Shown here one piece after another: positions 45,118-56,756 of a stretch of 64,000 nucleotides of DNA. The notes beneath the pieces were generated by a model. It did not search any database. It was not told the origin of the DNA and saw only the letters and a program-made list of their open reading frames with translations. The stretch lies in NCBI GenBank assembly GCA_030998225.1, contig JAPYXD010000701.1, positions 16,538,501 to 16,602,500 of the forward strand, in the 5' to 3' direction. The position numbers and the translations under genes were made by a program. How positions within the stretch are numbered: position 1 is the stretch's first letter; each line of letters opens with the position of its first letter. The DNA comes from Diplolepis rosae. Its lineage: Eukaryota; Arthropoda; Insecta; Hymenoptera; Diplolepididae.

Positions 45118-45409
45118 TAGCAATTAAAAATGTAAAATTTTCTGCTTTTATTTTAATGTTTTAAAGTAATTTAGAGGATTACATCTTATACGTATACCTG
45201 ACCAGGGACTAGCAGCCTTCAGACCGGCAACTATCCGGTACACGATCGAGGATTAACCAGGCTTCTAGCCCGACCGGGGCGCGCTTGATTCCCCGTGACG
45301 AAAATGACCGCGCCCTGTTCGGTATACCCGGCCAGGGCCCTGATATTATCCAGTCTGATTATCCGGGGCCCGGACAGGGCCCGATAAAAACCGGTTTAAA
45401 TTTCTAAAC

Positions 45410-46588
45410 GAGGATTTATAAATATAACAGATTTTAAATTAAAATCGCTTTTGTTTAATCTTTTATAAATAATGCAATATATAGAACTACAAATCTAATG
45501 TGTGCAAATTATGCGCAACACAAACTGAACAGAGATTTACTTAAGCTTAAAATTTATTTTCATATGCTTTTTCCAATTAAATAACCCAACAGCCGTTGAA
45601 TACGTGCTGATTATGTTTTTTTAAATCTCAATTAATTTCGTCACAAAGAACAAGTTCATTAGGCAAACAGCTCATTCAGCGCACTATTTACCTCAGTTTT
45701 TATGGGAAATTTTGATTGAATTGCAACAGTTTATTTTGTAGTATAAATAATGAAAATAAAAAATGTGATTACCTACACGGAGTGTTAGAAATTTTTTTTT
45801 ATTGTCAGCTGCCTATAAGAGCGTTTCAGTCTGTAATAGCATCAAGACATGATTTTTTCTTCCAGCAAAGTGAATTTTTATATTTCATATTGAAAATGGT
45901 CACAAAATTGACACAAAGTGGTCATCATGTACATAATCCAAATGATGGACATTTGAAAATAATGTAAAGCGAAATTCCAACCCATTCATTATAATTTTAT
46001 AATACATGTATTGCGATTCTCTAAGAGATTTTTTTTATTAATATAGCTTATAAACTTTACAAAATAATGCTGAGGTGACTTGACAATAGTTTTCTAAAAA
46101 TTCCATTACAACAGAAACACAAAACAAAACGTTAAGTATACTAGTTTTTTGATTTTCAATAGGTATTACAGACAAAAAATATACGTAGAAAATGGTAATT
46201 TTTCTCATGATTTGATGTGCATTACATGAATTGTAAAATTATATTATGTTTCGGAAAAAAACTTCCAATACATTTGTTGTGATATTCCAACAGAAATTGT
46301 TTACAGTGTGTTTACCATCTACTGTACTTTTGTAAAAAGTTTATTGGAATTTCTTTATCAGTTGAAAATTTATTAGCGAATCATATTCGACATGCATTTT
46401 TGGACATCCATGTATGAAAAATTTCATATATATCATCATAAAAATTCTTTTATTAAACGCAGAACAGAAGGCTTCACCATATTCATTGAACGTTTGAAAA
46501 ATTTGTAAAATTCCTTATGGCCACACAAAAGCATCTTACACAAAAGAATTTAGACTTGCGCTTTCTTCTCTTTGAGTACTCTTTGCAG
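45410..46588. other. AT-rich DNA, no gene recognised
   Basis: An 83-codon plus ORF at 45716-45967 shows no recognised features. No repeats were identified. Confidence 0.45.
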
Positions 46589-46824
46589 AGAAATATTTGT
46601 GCTTGACCCAAGCTGGCTGCATAAGCTTGTTTGAGTCTTTAATGGTTGGGGCGGGATTGAAGAATGGGAGACACACGCGGCACGATGCAACGGATGCTAC
46701 GATCAGCAAAACGGAGACTTTCGGCTTCCTTCTTATAGTTTTCAGACTTCTTCAGTTGCGTGCGTTGTATTCTTTATTTTCTTCTCGCATAAAAAAAATG
46801 CAGACATACGTACAGACTCGCTGA
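46589..46824 (+). CDS. Possible exon, about 78 residues
   Basis: A good 3' splice site (pyrimidine-rich CTTTCTTCTCTTTGAG..CTCTTTGCAG ending at 46588) is followed by a frame open to a TGA at 46822. The product reads KYLCLTQAGCISLFESLMVG and later a hydrophobic FGFLLIVFRLLQL. Local GC is higher than in the flanks. No family is recognised and no upstream exon is identified. Confidence 0.25.
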
Positions 46825-47088
46825 GGAAGCCGCAACTTTAAAACAGGAAATAAACATTTCTTTTCTTGAAAAGATGTGGTAAAGTCATAAAGAATGCGAT
46901 CATTATTTTTTTCATTACGTTGCTACTCTTTTCTTCGCAAGAAACATGCGTGAAAGGAGGATGTTAATTTCACAAATGCTGGGTTACTTTAATCATATGG
47001 CTTTACTTACATTCATATATGTATTCATTTGTAAGAGAAATATAGTGATTATAAAATTTTCGAAGTTTCATTTCAAAGTAACGTTCTT

Positions 47089-47329
47089 CACAGAGAAAAA
47101 ATGTAGATAAGGAAATCAGCATTGATTACTGAAAGTTCAGTAAAAAAATGTTACGTTTGGTTTTTTCCCTACTGTTTCTTTCTAATAAATAGAAGAGAGT
47201 TGTCGCTTGGCAATGATTACTGGAATTCAGTATACATTGCTAATCTGTTTCAAACTCCAAAGAACCAAAGGTGGAATTCTTTTACAGCAGTAATCAATCC
47301 CCATTTCTTTCTCTCAATTTTTCTCCGCG
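47089..47329. mobile_element. MITE with CACAGAGAAAAAA ends, TT at the junctions
   Basis: The left end CACAGAGAAAAAATG and inverted right end CGCGGAGAAAAATTG both lead to GATTGATTACTG (left GCATTGATTACTG). TT rather than TA sits outside each end (47087-47088, 47330-47331). The interior matches the copy at 36870. Confidence 0.7.
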
Positions 47330-47332
47330 TTA

Positions 47333-48184
47333 GAGCTGAATTTTCATAAATAAATATGAATTGAGCAATTAGCATTTTACGTTCTTATAATATCAGAAGG
47401 TATTGAATTTGCATAAAATCCAATACTCTTCTTTTTTTATCTACGTTATATCCGAAAAAAGTTTTTTTTTTATTCAATCCACCTGTCTATTGGCATTATT
47501 ATATGCAAACACGATAACTTTTAAAAGAATTGTTTAATTCAAATTTAATTCTTTCTGCATATATCTTGAAATTTTAATTTGAAGAATAAAAAATAAAATT
47601 CCATCCCACAACACCAAAAGAAATACCCTTATCCATGTTTAACGTCATTTATCGAGAAAAGGAGAAAATTTTTTTAAAAACAACGCTTAGCGCGAGTTTA
47701 AATTATAAAATTTACTTTAGCTAGAGTAGTGAATAACAACGAATAATATTAAATGTGCAGGATTAAATTTGATCGAAACCTGAAGATTTTTTTTAATTGT
47801 ACCAGATTAGCTATAAAAGAAATGGATCACAAAGTCTTTGATGGTAAAATTAACGCTTCTTAGTCCATGTTATTCTTATTTGTAAAAAATTAAAGAGACT
47901 AGTAAAAAGTCTGATTTTTATTGGAATAAAAACGTAATATAGTGCTTTGTTAGTTAAAAACTATTCTAAAATGATAGAAGAATTGAGAAATCAATTATAA
48001 ATTTTATTTTCAATAATTAGGAATAGTTATAACGCCAAAAATATTTTTTGAAAATGTATCCGTGCCTTCAATAACCTTGTTAAAAAAATCAAATAATTAG
48101 TAGAAAAAATTCTACAAATAATGATAGATATTTGGATGGAATCTGAAGATTGATAGTTTGTTCAACTGGCAGCATATAGTACAT
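47333..48184. other. AT-rich DNA, no gene recognised
   Basis: No ORF, repeat or regulatory signal that I can support. Confidence 0.5.
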
Positions 48185-48245
48185 AAGACCGAACGCGAAG
48201 CGCGCAATAAGAATGAAACTGACGCCCCCGAAAAATCCAAGCAGA
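48185..48245 (-). repeat. Fragment of repeat E
   Basis: AAGACCGAACGCGAAGCGCG matches the palindrome-rich end of repeat E copy 2 (about 55970). The rest of the repeat is absent. Confidence 0.55.
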
Positions 48246-48484
48246 TTTCTTCTTTGAAGTTCTCAAAATTAAACGAATTTCCATTACAACAATTAAATTA
48301 AAAAACTTTTAAATAGTCGAGTTGAGCTCAAATCATGAAATAAGTTTATTTTTAAAAGATTACAGTCATAATTTGTAAAAACTTTTTATCTGCATTTTCA
48401 AAACTTTTTATAATTCCTTTAACTCAAATGTGAATGAGGTTCGAATTTAAAACTTATTTTGTAGCAAAGTTGTTTTTAAGTTGA

Positions 48485-48707
48485 TTGCGTGCAAGCGAAT
48501 TTATAAGTATCTCTATTGCAAGTGAGAAAATTTACGTTGAATTAACTGATTATTTTAGCAAGTGGGCGTTCTTAGTTTACACGGCATTAAATGGTGATAC
48601 TATTGGTTCCAGAAACGCTCGTTTGGCGACAAGACTCGATAGCGTGTTCAACGTGAAAGGAAATGTTTGCTGCGGTCTTTCGTTTTTGCTTTTATTTTGC
48701 ACACCAG
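48485..48707 (+). CDS. Possible exon, about 74 residues
   Basis: The frame is open from a stop near 48480 to a donor-like CACCAG|GTACTC at 48707, with a stop 15 bases further on. The product includes EKIYVELTDYFSKWAFLVY and GSRNARLATRLDSVFNV, ending in a hydrophobic CCGLSFLLLFCTP. There is no ATG at the start, so it would be an internal exon. No family is recognised. Confidence 0.25.
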
Positions 48708-48719
48708 GTACTCATTTGT

Positions 48720-49704
48720 GACTATCAAATGCTTCCGATTTGATCGCCCAGTAACACACAATTCTCAGTAAATGTCGAAGGTATAGTCATTTATAGAAAT
48801 AGCCTCGCATGTAAACGAAGCTGTTTTCATTTGCATGTGACATATGCAGAGAGAGGAATGCGAGAAAGGCTCCAAAGTGGACTGTAAACAAAGACAATTC
48901 GAAACTCTCTTTGAATGGTAACAGCCAATTACACCTCTGTCATGAAATACAAACTTCAAGTTTCCAACAGAAATTTTAATATTACTTTTAGATTTTACTG
49001 AAAGAAAGTCCTAAAGAAAAATATATAAAGGTATTAAAACTGATGAAAAGTGACAAAAAATAAATAAAATTTAATTGCAAAAAATGCATAAAAATTGGTA
49101 AAAATGAAAAAATAATTTGGCTCAAGAAATCCGTTTATCGATTAAAAGTAGGTAAAGTAAATATTATAGAGTTGATAGTTAAAATGAAAATTAGGGCGAT
49201 ATGTTTGAGAAACTTCATTCAATCTGTTTTTAAAAATCAAGCTAGGATTACAGCTGCCTGCCTGTCTTTTTCTGTCCCTTATTCTCCTTATTCTTATGTT
49301 ATCTTCATTTTTCAGGAGAGCGATGACGAGTCTGTATATTACTCGCTGTACATTTGATCCCTTGGATCTTGCAGTGTCTTTCTGTGTAATGTTCTATATT
49401 TAGTGCAAGTGACACGATTAGAAGCCAATTCTCTATAGTATTTCACTCGTGGTCGTTGAGTGACATCCGAAACGAAGAGAAGAGACACACTAATTTAGAG
49501 GCGTGTCGACATCTAGAAAGCCTCAAGCTCCAGGGACGATGACACGCTTGTTTGTTTCGGAGTAGCACCCAACTTTTTATCACCCAGTTATATTAAGTTC
49601 TCCTTTTAGGATTTTTATTCTTAGAAGGTACATTCTTCATAAAAAAAAATTGACATGAAGTGTTTCACTATATGAAATTCTCTTCCCCTCAACAGATTTA
49701 TGAA
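48720..49704. other. Intergenic stretch, GC-elevated patches, no gene recognised
   Basis: Patches at 48740-48950 and 49250-49570 are GC-richer than average. The latter holds a 61-codon plus ORF (49172-49357) without recognisable features. Confidence 0.4.
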
Positions 49705-49706
49705 TA

Positions 49707-49960
49707 GACTGTAAAAAATTCTTGTTGTAATTTCACAATACTGTGATAGAAGTTCATTTTCAAAAAGTAATGGAAGTTTACAACACGATGGTAGCACCAC
49801 TTCACAGCAAATTCACACTTGTATTGTAATTCCGAAAAAATTACTTTACAAGTACTGTGATTTCATTTAACAATACCTCAACTGTAATTTTATATTACAA
49901 TACATTTTGGTAATAAAAATAGATTAAAGTATTGCAAAGTCACAAACATTTTTAACAGTG
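49707..49960. mobile_element. 254-bp MITE, TA duplication
   Basis: The left end GACTGTAAAAAATTCTTG and inverted right end CACTGTTAAAAATGTTTG are flanked by TA (49705-49706, 49961-49962). Inside, CACAATACTGTGA-type motifs recur in both orientations. Confidence 0.72.
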
Positions 49961-49962
49961 TA

Positions 49963-50650
49963 ACTAGTCTCAATAATCCTTAAGAGTTTATCAACGAAAT
50001 CTAAATTGCAATACCAGAATATATTTAAGAACATGCATACAAGATTTAGAAATTCTATATTCGGCATTACATTAAAAAGTTTTGGCTCACAATCCAATCT
50101 AAAATTAATGCAATGACAGATTTCAAGACAACATTTTCATGTATAGGAAACAATATTTTAAAATCATGTTCTTATTAGTGAGACATTTTGTTAATATAAA
50201 AGAAAAAACTTCTTAACTGAGTATGATTTATGCGACTCTCGAGGGACACATCCCTCCATAAAATAAGATACTTCCTTCAAAGTTTTTTTTCAAAATCTAA
50301 GGGAGCGTTAATCACTAAACAAATGTATGAACATGTTATGAGACATGTATTGGGCACAATGATGAGGTTGTATTCAATAAGGATTGTGGGTTGAATTATG
50401 ATATCCTTGCGTCTTCAGAAATTGCATTTGCAATTATACATTATTATTCAATTTCGCATGCTGAAATGAATATATGTACCTTCTGGAACGAAAGCATCAA
50501 TGACTCATATATTATTTTAAAGTACATTATCAGCTCTTTTAATTTCCGTTTGAATCATTCAAATTACCAAATTAAAAATAATTAGCTAATTCTATTCACA
50601 AAATGTCGTTATTTCGAAATTTTTAATCGTTATACACATTTTTTAATAAT
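49963..50650. other. AT-rich DNA, no gene recognised
   Basis: Short chance ORFs only (for example plus 50391-50585). Confidence 0.5.
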
Positions 50651-50652
50651 TA

Positions 50653-52111
50653 CACGGAGAAAAATAGTTGAAGTAATTTTACTCAACTCTGTCGATTAAA
50701 CTTGGGACATAAGGACATTTGAACATCTATTAAATCCTAGTCGGGTAAAATGAATTTGATATATACCTAATTCACCCAAAGTGAATAACAATAAGCGTTA
50801 CATATAGGGAATAGTAAGGAGTTGAGTAAAACGTTATCGACGACAGGGCACCAACATGCGTCAGTGGGTTAACATGAAATGTATAAGTATATCACCGACG
50901 CTTGAGGTGCTTCAAACCGTAGTTGGGTAAAATGAGCATCGGGCGTATTATTTGAACTGGCAATGGTATGGTTCTCTCAAATAAAAAAAAATTCTTACCT
51001 CGAGCCTGCCAATAGTCATCCGGTATATACATAAACAACTTACAAATACACTCACACCATTCAGACGTAGCCAATCATATTTCAAATTACAAATACACTT
51101 AAACATATAACCTTACATATATAAACCTAATAACAACACTTATATATAGTACGATACGCTTTCGTCGAATCACGCACACGCTCGCTTACAATGCTGAGAT
51201 ATAAAATTTGGAACTTTCTTATATAGTGACTGCATGAGTTATTCAGAGCTTGTGAGAGTAAGTGCAGTCAATAAAATTTTTTAGCCTTACTCAAGTAAAA
51301 ATAAATCAACTTTTTTCATAAATGATTAATAAAATATTTTTAAAAATTAATATAATTACACAATTATTATAACTATGATTATTGATATATATAATATAAT
51401 TATTAAATTACATTTAGTATACATTTTTATTATAACAACGTATGAAGTTTAGTGAAACTAAATTTTCAAATGTACATTAAAAAATTGCATTATTATTAAG
51501 AAGTATCTTGTATAAAAACATTTAAAAGAAGGTTCTTTTATTTTCTGTGTTTTATATTTTCAAAATATGGATTTTACATTTGCGAATTCCAAATTATTAT
51601 TCTGCCTGAGTAATTTATGTGATATTTCATATTTTATGTAATACACTTATCGATTTTTTTTTGTTTAAATTTTCATAAGATCAATTTAATTTTAAGAATT
51701 TAAGTTTTTGAAATTAAAAATTTTTCATGTGTGCCCAAGGCGCAGATTACTTTCATTCGTTCCTGCGTGAATAGATGTAGCTGTTGGAATAAATCTTGCG
51801 ATTCACGGTTTACTCAACTCTCGATTGAAGCGTAGAGTAGAACGAACGGAAAGCTCTACTATTTTTGTGATTTAATAAAAGATTGGTTTTTTATAGTTAT
51901 ACTACGAGTAATAATATATATATTTAAAAAATTTTAATGCACGCTTTCATACTTCACCCTACACTTCTGAATTTTACTCAACTTTGATTAATTTTCGAAC
52001 ATTTAATATATCACAAATAAATACAGTGATACTAAATAACTTCTAACTTGTCCTTATGTCCCAAATTTGATCGGAAGTTGAGTAAAATTACTTTAACTAT
52101 TTTTCTCCGTG
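50653..52111. mobile_element. 1.46-kb non-autonomous element with CACGGAGAAAAA ends
   Basis: Near-perfect terminal inverted repeats begin CACGGAGAAAAATAGTTG and continue through AAGTAATTTTACTCAACT. TA lies outside both ends (50651-50652, 52112-52113). TTGAGTAAAA/GGGTAAAATGA-type motifs recur inside. A central core at about 51080-51270 (including CTTATATAGT and AGCTTGTGAGAG) matches the core of the element at 13616. No protein is encoded. Confidence 0.9.
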
Positions 52112-52337
52112 TAGATTCAAATTATATGAACTTTGATACGTACCATTATCTTCTTTATTAAAAAACGAAGCAAATCATGTATATTTCAGTTTTGTTATTG
52201 CAGACAGAGAAGCATTGAATTTTCATGATATTTGATTTCCAATTTAATTCAAAAGCGTACCTACGCATTTCGAAAGCTTGCGATTTAAAAGCAATCAGTT
52301 TTCAATCATATTTTAATTTGATATGAAAGACTAATTA

Positions 52338-52862
52338 CACAGCCCTACGAAATCTTCCACATTGAAATCTAAAGGTGAATTTTGGTGCTGAATCCGAATC
52401 GAATCACAGGATTTGCTTAATAAATCAGAATTTTGAGATATTTCAACCTAAAAGTGCTACGAAACACTCAAAGATTCCTATCTTACCGGCATTTCAGTTG
52501 CTAAAAACCGATTTCCATGCAAAATATGATCCCAAGTTTTTTGATAATTATAAATATTCATGACTTATCTTGATGATTTTTAAACAAGTTTACACATTTT
52601 CAACCCAATATCTCATTTCACATGAAAATAGGATTACAAAAACAGAAATGAAGGTAATATAGGAATCTTCAGGTACTCCATTGCCTTTGAACAAAAGAAA
52701 ACGAACAAAGAAACAAAGAAACGGCCTGTTTCCGACTTTTAGGTCAGAATATCTCAAATTACAGACGAGCTGGAGAAATTCTACAGCCAAATTCGAATCT
52801 AACGCAAAAAACTACGTAGAAAAACGCCTTTAAATTCCAAGGGTCATTTTTGCAGACCAGTG
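52338..52862. mobile_element. Diverged relative of the TTA-flanked foldback at 2891
   Basis: TTA then CACAG at the left and GCAGACCAGTG at the right correspond to the ends of the 2891 element. Inside, GAATCCGAATCGAATCA and ATTTTGAGATATTTCAA match its left arm, and GGGTCATTTTTGCAGACC its right end. The right-hand TTA has decayed to CTA. Confidence 0.6.
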
Positions 52863-53674
52863 CTATTTGTAGATATTTTCAAACACAATTCTTATTTTTG
52901 CCATCTTCATTATCGATGAAATTATTACTGCAGTAAACTATAGTTCGAAAACTTTAACAAACGTTCTGATAAAAAGTTTCTCTTTCCTTATTTGGGTATT
53001 TCCAAACAAATATACAATATAATTTAAATTGCAAAGAAATTACTACTTATAACTGGAAAAGAGCTTTCGTGACTTTGGTAGTTTGTTACGTGACTCACAG
53101 AAATTACAGTAGTTCTGTTGTCTATTAGAATCAGTTTATCAGACAAGTTTCTCATATTTGTTAAAGTTTTGCGAGTAGAACTCAGACACACGAGACCACA
53201 GATTATAAACATTATGCAGCACTAAATTTAAATAATCATGCATTTCAAAGCAATCGGACCAAGGCAGAGGGAAAACTCTCCTGCAGGAAATATAACTCCT
53301 TTGGGATCTGCTGCAAGACTCCACCTTGGACTTCTTTTCTTAGATAGAACCTTCCTATCCTTACTTTATTTTCTCTCTGCATTCGCGAAGCTCGCAGTAA
53401 CACGCTTCGCCTTCCATTCCACCTTCTGTATTTTAATAGGGGCTCGTAAAATACGAGAAAATTAAAAATTCATATATACTTGCTGAATTTAAGACTCTAG
53501 TCGGCAGTTTTTCACCCACTGCGCCAGGCGCCTCTATATATGTTCCGACTAAGTCACGATAAGCGACCGAAACGACTTTCTTATAGAGGCTGAGAAATAG
53601 CGAAAGAGAGTGCATGACTCTAATGTATTACTCGGAATTGTTCTTCTCAGGAATTTCCCAACATTTTTGTCACC
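52863..53674. other. Intergenic stretch with a GC-elevated patch
   Basis: Plus ORF 53238-53465 (75 codons from an ATG, hydrophobic centre) and minus ORF 53139-53324 overlap in the GC-richer patch 53240-53600. Neither is recognised. A CGAAGCTCGCAGTAACACGC stretch gives the patch its bias. Confidence 0.3.
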
Positions 53675-54922
53675 GTAAGGGGATATTCTAGTCTAGAAGC
53701 CCGAATTTCGGGCGTTTCTTGACGGTCAATAAAAAAAAAGCAATCAAATTTTTAACCATCCATTTTTACATTCTCATCATGGATGAGAAGGTATTGGTTT
53801 TATGTGAAAAATGACTTTCGAAATTTTCATCAAATCTTTAGGTTTTGAGACCCCCTGAGTCAGAAAAAATGGTTTTTACAAAAGTGTCTGTCTGTCTGTC
53901 TGTCTGTCTGTAGGTCGTGTGCGGCATAACTCTCGATAGAATTATCAGATTGAATTGAGCTTTGGTACACTTTATCGGAGCCGAAAAAGTAAGGACAAGT
54001 TCGTTAACCAGCCACATCCAATCAAAATTGAGGGATTGAGCACTACTTTTGTGTTTTTGAAAATAATTTTTTGAAAAAAACAAAAATTTCAATACTGGAT
54101 TTTGATAGTGCTCATAAATCTCTACAAATTATCCCGATAACATTTTTTGATTAAATCAAAATAAGAAATGTTACAGCATATTCAAATTCGAAAAAAGTCA
54201 ATATCAAAATTCCATTTTCCAGTTAAATTATACGAGATACGAAAAAACGTTATGATACAATATTATTTTCTACATAAAGACCTACAAATTTGAATCGTAA
54301 CATTTTTTCATAAGATGCATATTTTTCTTTTTAATTAAAAAAAAATCTATTGAAAATCCAAAATTCAATTTTTTAACAATAATATGTAAAATACGAAAAA
54401 AACATAAGAATACAAAGTTGTTCGTTTCAAAAAGATCTACAAATTTTGTCTAAAGCAGTTTCTGATAAAACATATATTTTTCGTTTCAATTCCAAAAAAT
54501 ACGTTTAAAATTCAAAAATTCCATTTTTTAGACAAAATATGTGAGATACAAAAAAAACGTTTATATGTAAAATTGTTTGCCTAAATGAGGTTTACAAATT
54601 CTCATCAAGACATTTCGGGACAGGATGTATATTTTATGTTTTGATTTTTAATATTAAAAAAATTCGATTTTTTTCACCAAAATATGTGACATACGAAATA
54701 AGCGTTGTTCTGCAAAATCGTTTCCTTAAATAAAGTCTACGATTGTTTGATTTATTAAATATATTAAATAATTAAATAATTAAATTTTTTAATAAATTTA
54801 CGATTTTGAAGAAAATAAATTATTTTAATCATGTAATTTATTAAATAGTTACTGAAATGTATACAGAAAATCGAGCGCGAAGCGCGAGCGTCATGTTGAG
54901 AATGTGTTTCTTAAGGCTGATA

Positions 54923-55795
54923 CACTGAGAGAAATCGGCTTTGGTTCCTGTGCACATAGCACATAAATTTTTTGTACAGTAGTTACCTTGACCAAAAAAG
55001 TTGAGAGAAGCTACTACTTTTATAGTTATCATGACAGTTATTTGGACTTTTTTGTGTATTCGGTTGTTGTGACCAAAGTTGTTGATTAGAATGAGCTTTA
55101 TACGTACCCCAACGGTTAGTACACGTACATTTTTTTTATGTGTACTGCCAAGCTCCTTTGGTTACTACAACCGCAGTGTTCGCTGTTGCGCTAGACAAAT
55201 AAGTATAACTTTCATTTTGTACAACGAGGTAAGCCTGTCGTGACAACTATTAAATCTTGTAATAGTCACACAATTTAACTTGCACTGCACTGGAGATGAG
55301 TAGTTTGCTGTCTCGTCGTATTTTGTCAAAACTATAGTCAGTCAAAAAAAGTTTATGGTGATGAAAAAAGTGACAATTTTTTAACTTAATCGACGAAAGT
55401 TATCATAAATATCATTATACCGGATTATTTTTCTTAGATCTTTCCGGTGAAACTTTATTTTTTCTAATCAAATTGAATTTGTATTTTGATAACTAAGAGA
55501 ACCATACCTATAACCTCAAAAATAATTTTGGCTGGGTATTTACTGTCCGTAGACTTAGTCATTTTAACTAAACTCTATGCGCGGCTTTACGATGGACTTT
55601 GGTTCCTATAACCGCAGCGCTATGGTATTTCAAGTACCAGAATCGTGGTCTCAGTAACGTTCCTTGCAGTTGGAGTAACCACTTTTCCAATGTATGACAG
55701 CCACTACCATGATTGTCATGAGAACTTTAACATTTTTGTAAAGACGATTTTAACAAAAAAACTTTGGTCAGTGAAACCTAAAATTTCTCTCTGTG
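54923..55795. mobile_element. 873-bp element with CACTGAGAGAAAT ends inside repeat E
   Basis: The left end CACTGAGAGAAATCGG and inverted right end CACAGAGAGAAATTTTAGG are flanked by TA (54921-54922, 55796-55797). The target GGCTGATAGAGCC is seen uninterrupted in copies 1 and 3 of repeat E, which fixes the insertion point. The interior has recurrent TTTGGTTCCTRT and TTTGGTCA motifs but no ORF. Confidence 0.88.
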
Positions 55796-55959
55796 TAGAG
55801 CCTTAAGTAAATTGAATTTCCTGTTTCACTTAAATTCATAAAGAAATTCAGTGACTTTGAGAAAATGTGTAATTCACATCATCTGTAATATTATTATAAA
55901 ATTGGTTTGAGCTTCAGTATGAAAATATAATAAATAAACTTAAATGTACGCGAAGAGCA

Positions 55960-56120
55960 CAAGACCGAGCGCGAAGCGCGAGGTCCAAAAATTGCGGAGC
56001 GCGCAGCGCGACGATTGAGTATTACGGAGCGCGAAGCGCGACGATCGGATCGCGCGCCCTAGGCGCGCTCAAACTTGCGAGCGAAGCGCGCGATGAGAAT
56101 GTGCCCGCGAAGCGGGCAGA
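55960..56120. repeat. Cluster of short GCGCGAAGCGCG palindromes
   Basis: At least five stem-loops, GAGCGCGAAGCGCGA, GAGCGCGCAGCGCGA, GAGCGCGAAGCGCGA again, GCGCGCCCTAGGCGCGC and GCCCGCGAAGCGGGC, are spaced about 30 bases apart in the end of repeat E copy 2. Copy 1 has a decayed version at 15020-15100. Confidence 0.85.
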
Positions 56121-56756
56121 TTTTTTTATCATTTATTTATTTATATTTAAAAAATTCACGAAGAAATTTTCAAAAAAAAAATATATATACCTCGCAAATT
56201 TACACGCTGTTGAAGTAGAGGGGGAAACAAAAAATATCGTGTCCATCTTGTCACGATTCCCACCCTTCTGATTATCTGAAAAATAAAAAAAAGGTAAATT
56301 CTTCATCAGTGCAAATATCATTATGGTAGGAACCAGGAAAAATAAAAAATACAAATTTTACTGCAAAATGGCGGCTACTCAAAAAAGAGGTAGATTTTTT
56401 TCAGTTATTTGTTAACGGTTTGCAATTTAAAAAAAAATAGAAGAAATTGAAAATTTTGATTTTTTGTTGGTTTGTAACAAAGAGGGATATATAAAGAAAA
56501 TTCGTGCCAAACTTCAAGAAAATCGGTCGATTAGAATTTGAGATTTTGTGACAAACGTTTCGAATAAAGTAGTTTAGAGAAAAACGCGTTTAAAGTTTTT
56601 AAGTTAGTTTCAGGCGGTCTAACTAATAAAACAGTACATATAACTTACATTTCGTCAAATCCTTTCAAGGAGATATTCTTGAATATCTAAACTATCGAAA
56701 TATGAAAAAAAAAATTTTTCTTTTTTTTCAACTTTCTAGACTAGAATACCCCCTTA

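Larger units (their letters stand above)
43991..45406. mobile_element. Element with GC-rich repeated ends carrying a two-exon gene
   Basis: Both flanks of the 44.2-45.2 kb core are GC-rich arrays of GGGCC/CCGGG motifs (about 44010-44190 on the left, 45195-45395 on the right), such as ACCGGGGCCTGGTC and GGGCCCGGACAGGGCCCG. The outermost bases CAGAAAT on the left and inverted TAGAAAT on the right may be short inverted ends. I see no clear target duplication, so the limits are approximate. The layout (repetitive GC-rich subterminal arrays around a gene) resembles large cut-and-paste transposons. Superfamily unknown; KDZ-type is one possibility. Confidence 0.55.
53763..56127 (-). repeat. Dispersed repeat E, copy 2
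   Basis: Inverse orientation to copy 1 and highly similar over its length: the ATTCTCATCATGGATGAGAA end, the (CTGT)n run at 53886-53913, the TTCGTATCTC-type internal motifs, and the GC-palindrome end at 55960-56120. A TA-flanked MITE interrupts it at 54923-55795. Confidence 0.85.
53678..56754. mobile_element. Element with AGGGGRTATTCTAGTC ends, disrupted by repeat E
   Basis: The left end AGGGGATATTCTAGTCTAG and inverted right end AGGGGGTATTCTAGTCTAG lie 3.1 kb apart, with TA outside (53676-53677, 56755-56756). The four flanking bases are GTAA on the left and TTAA on the right, so a TTAA-type target cannot be excluded. About 2.4 kb of the interior is an inserted repeat E copy, so the original was about 0.7 kb. 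A GCCCGAATTTCGGGC hairpin lies just inside the left end. Confidence 0.78.
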
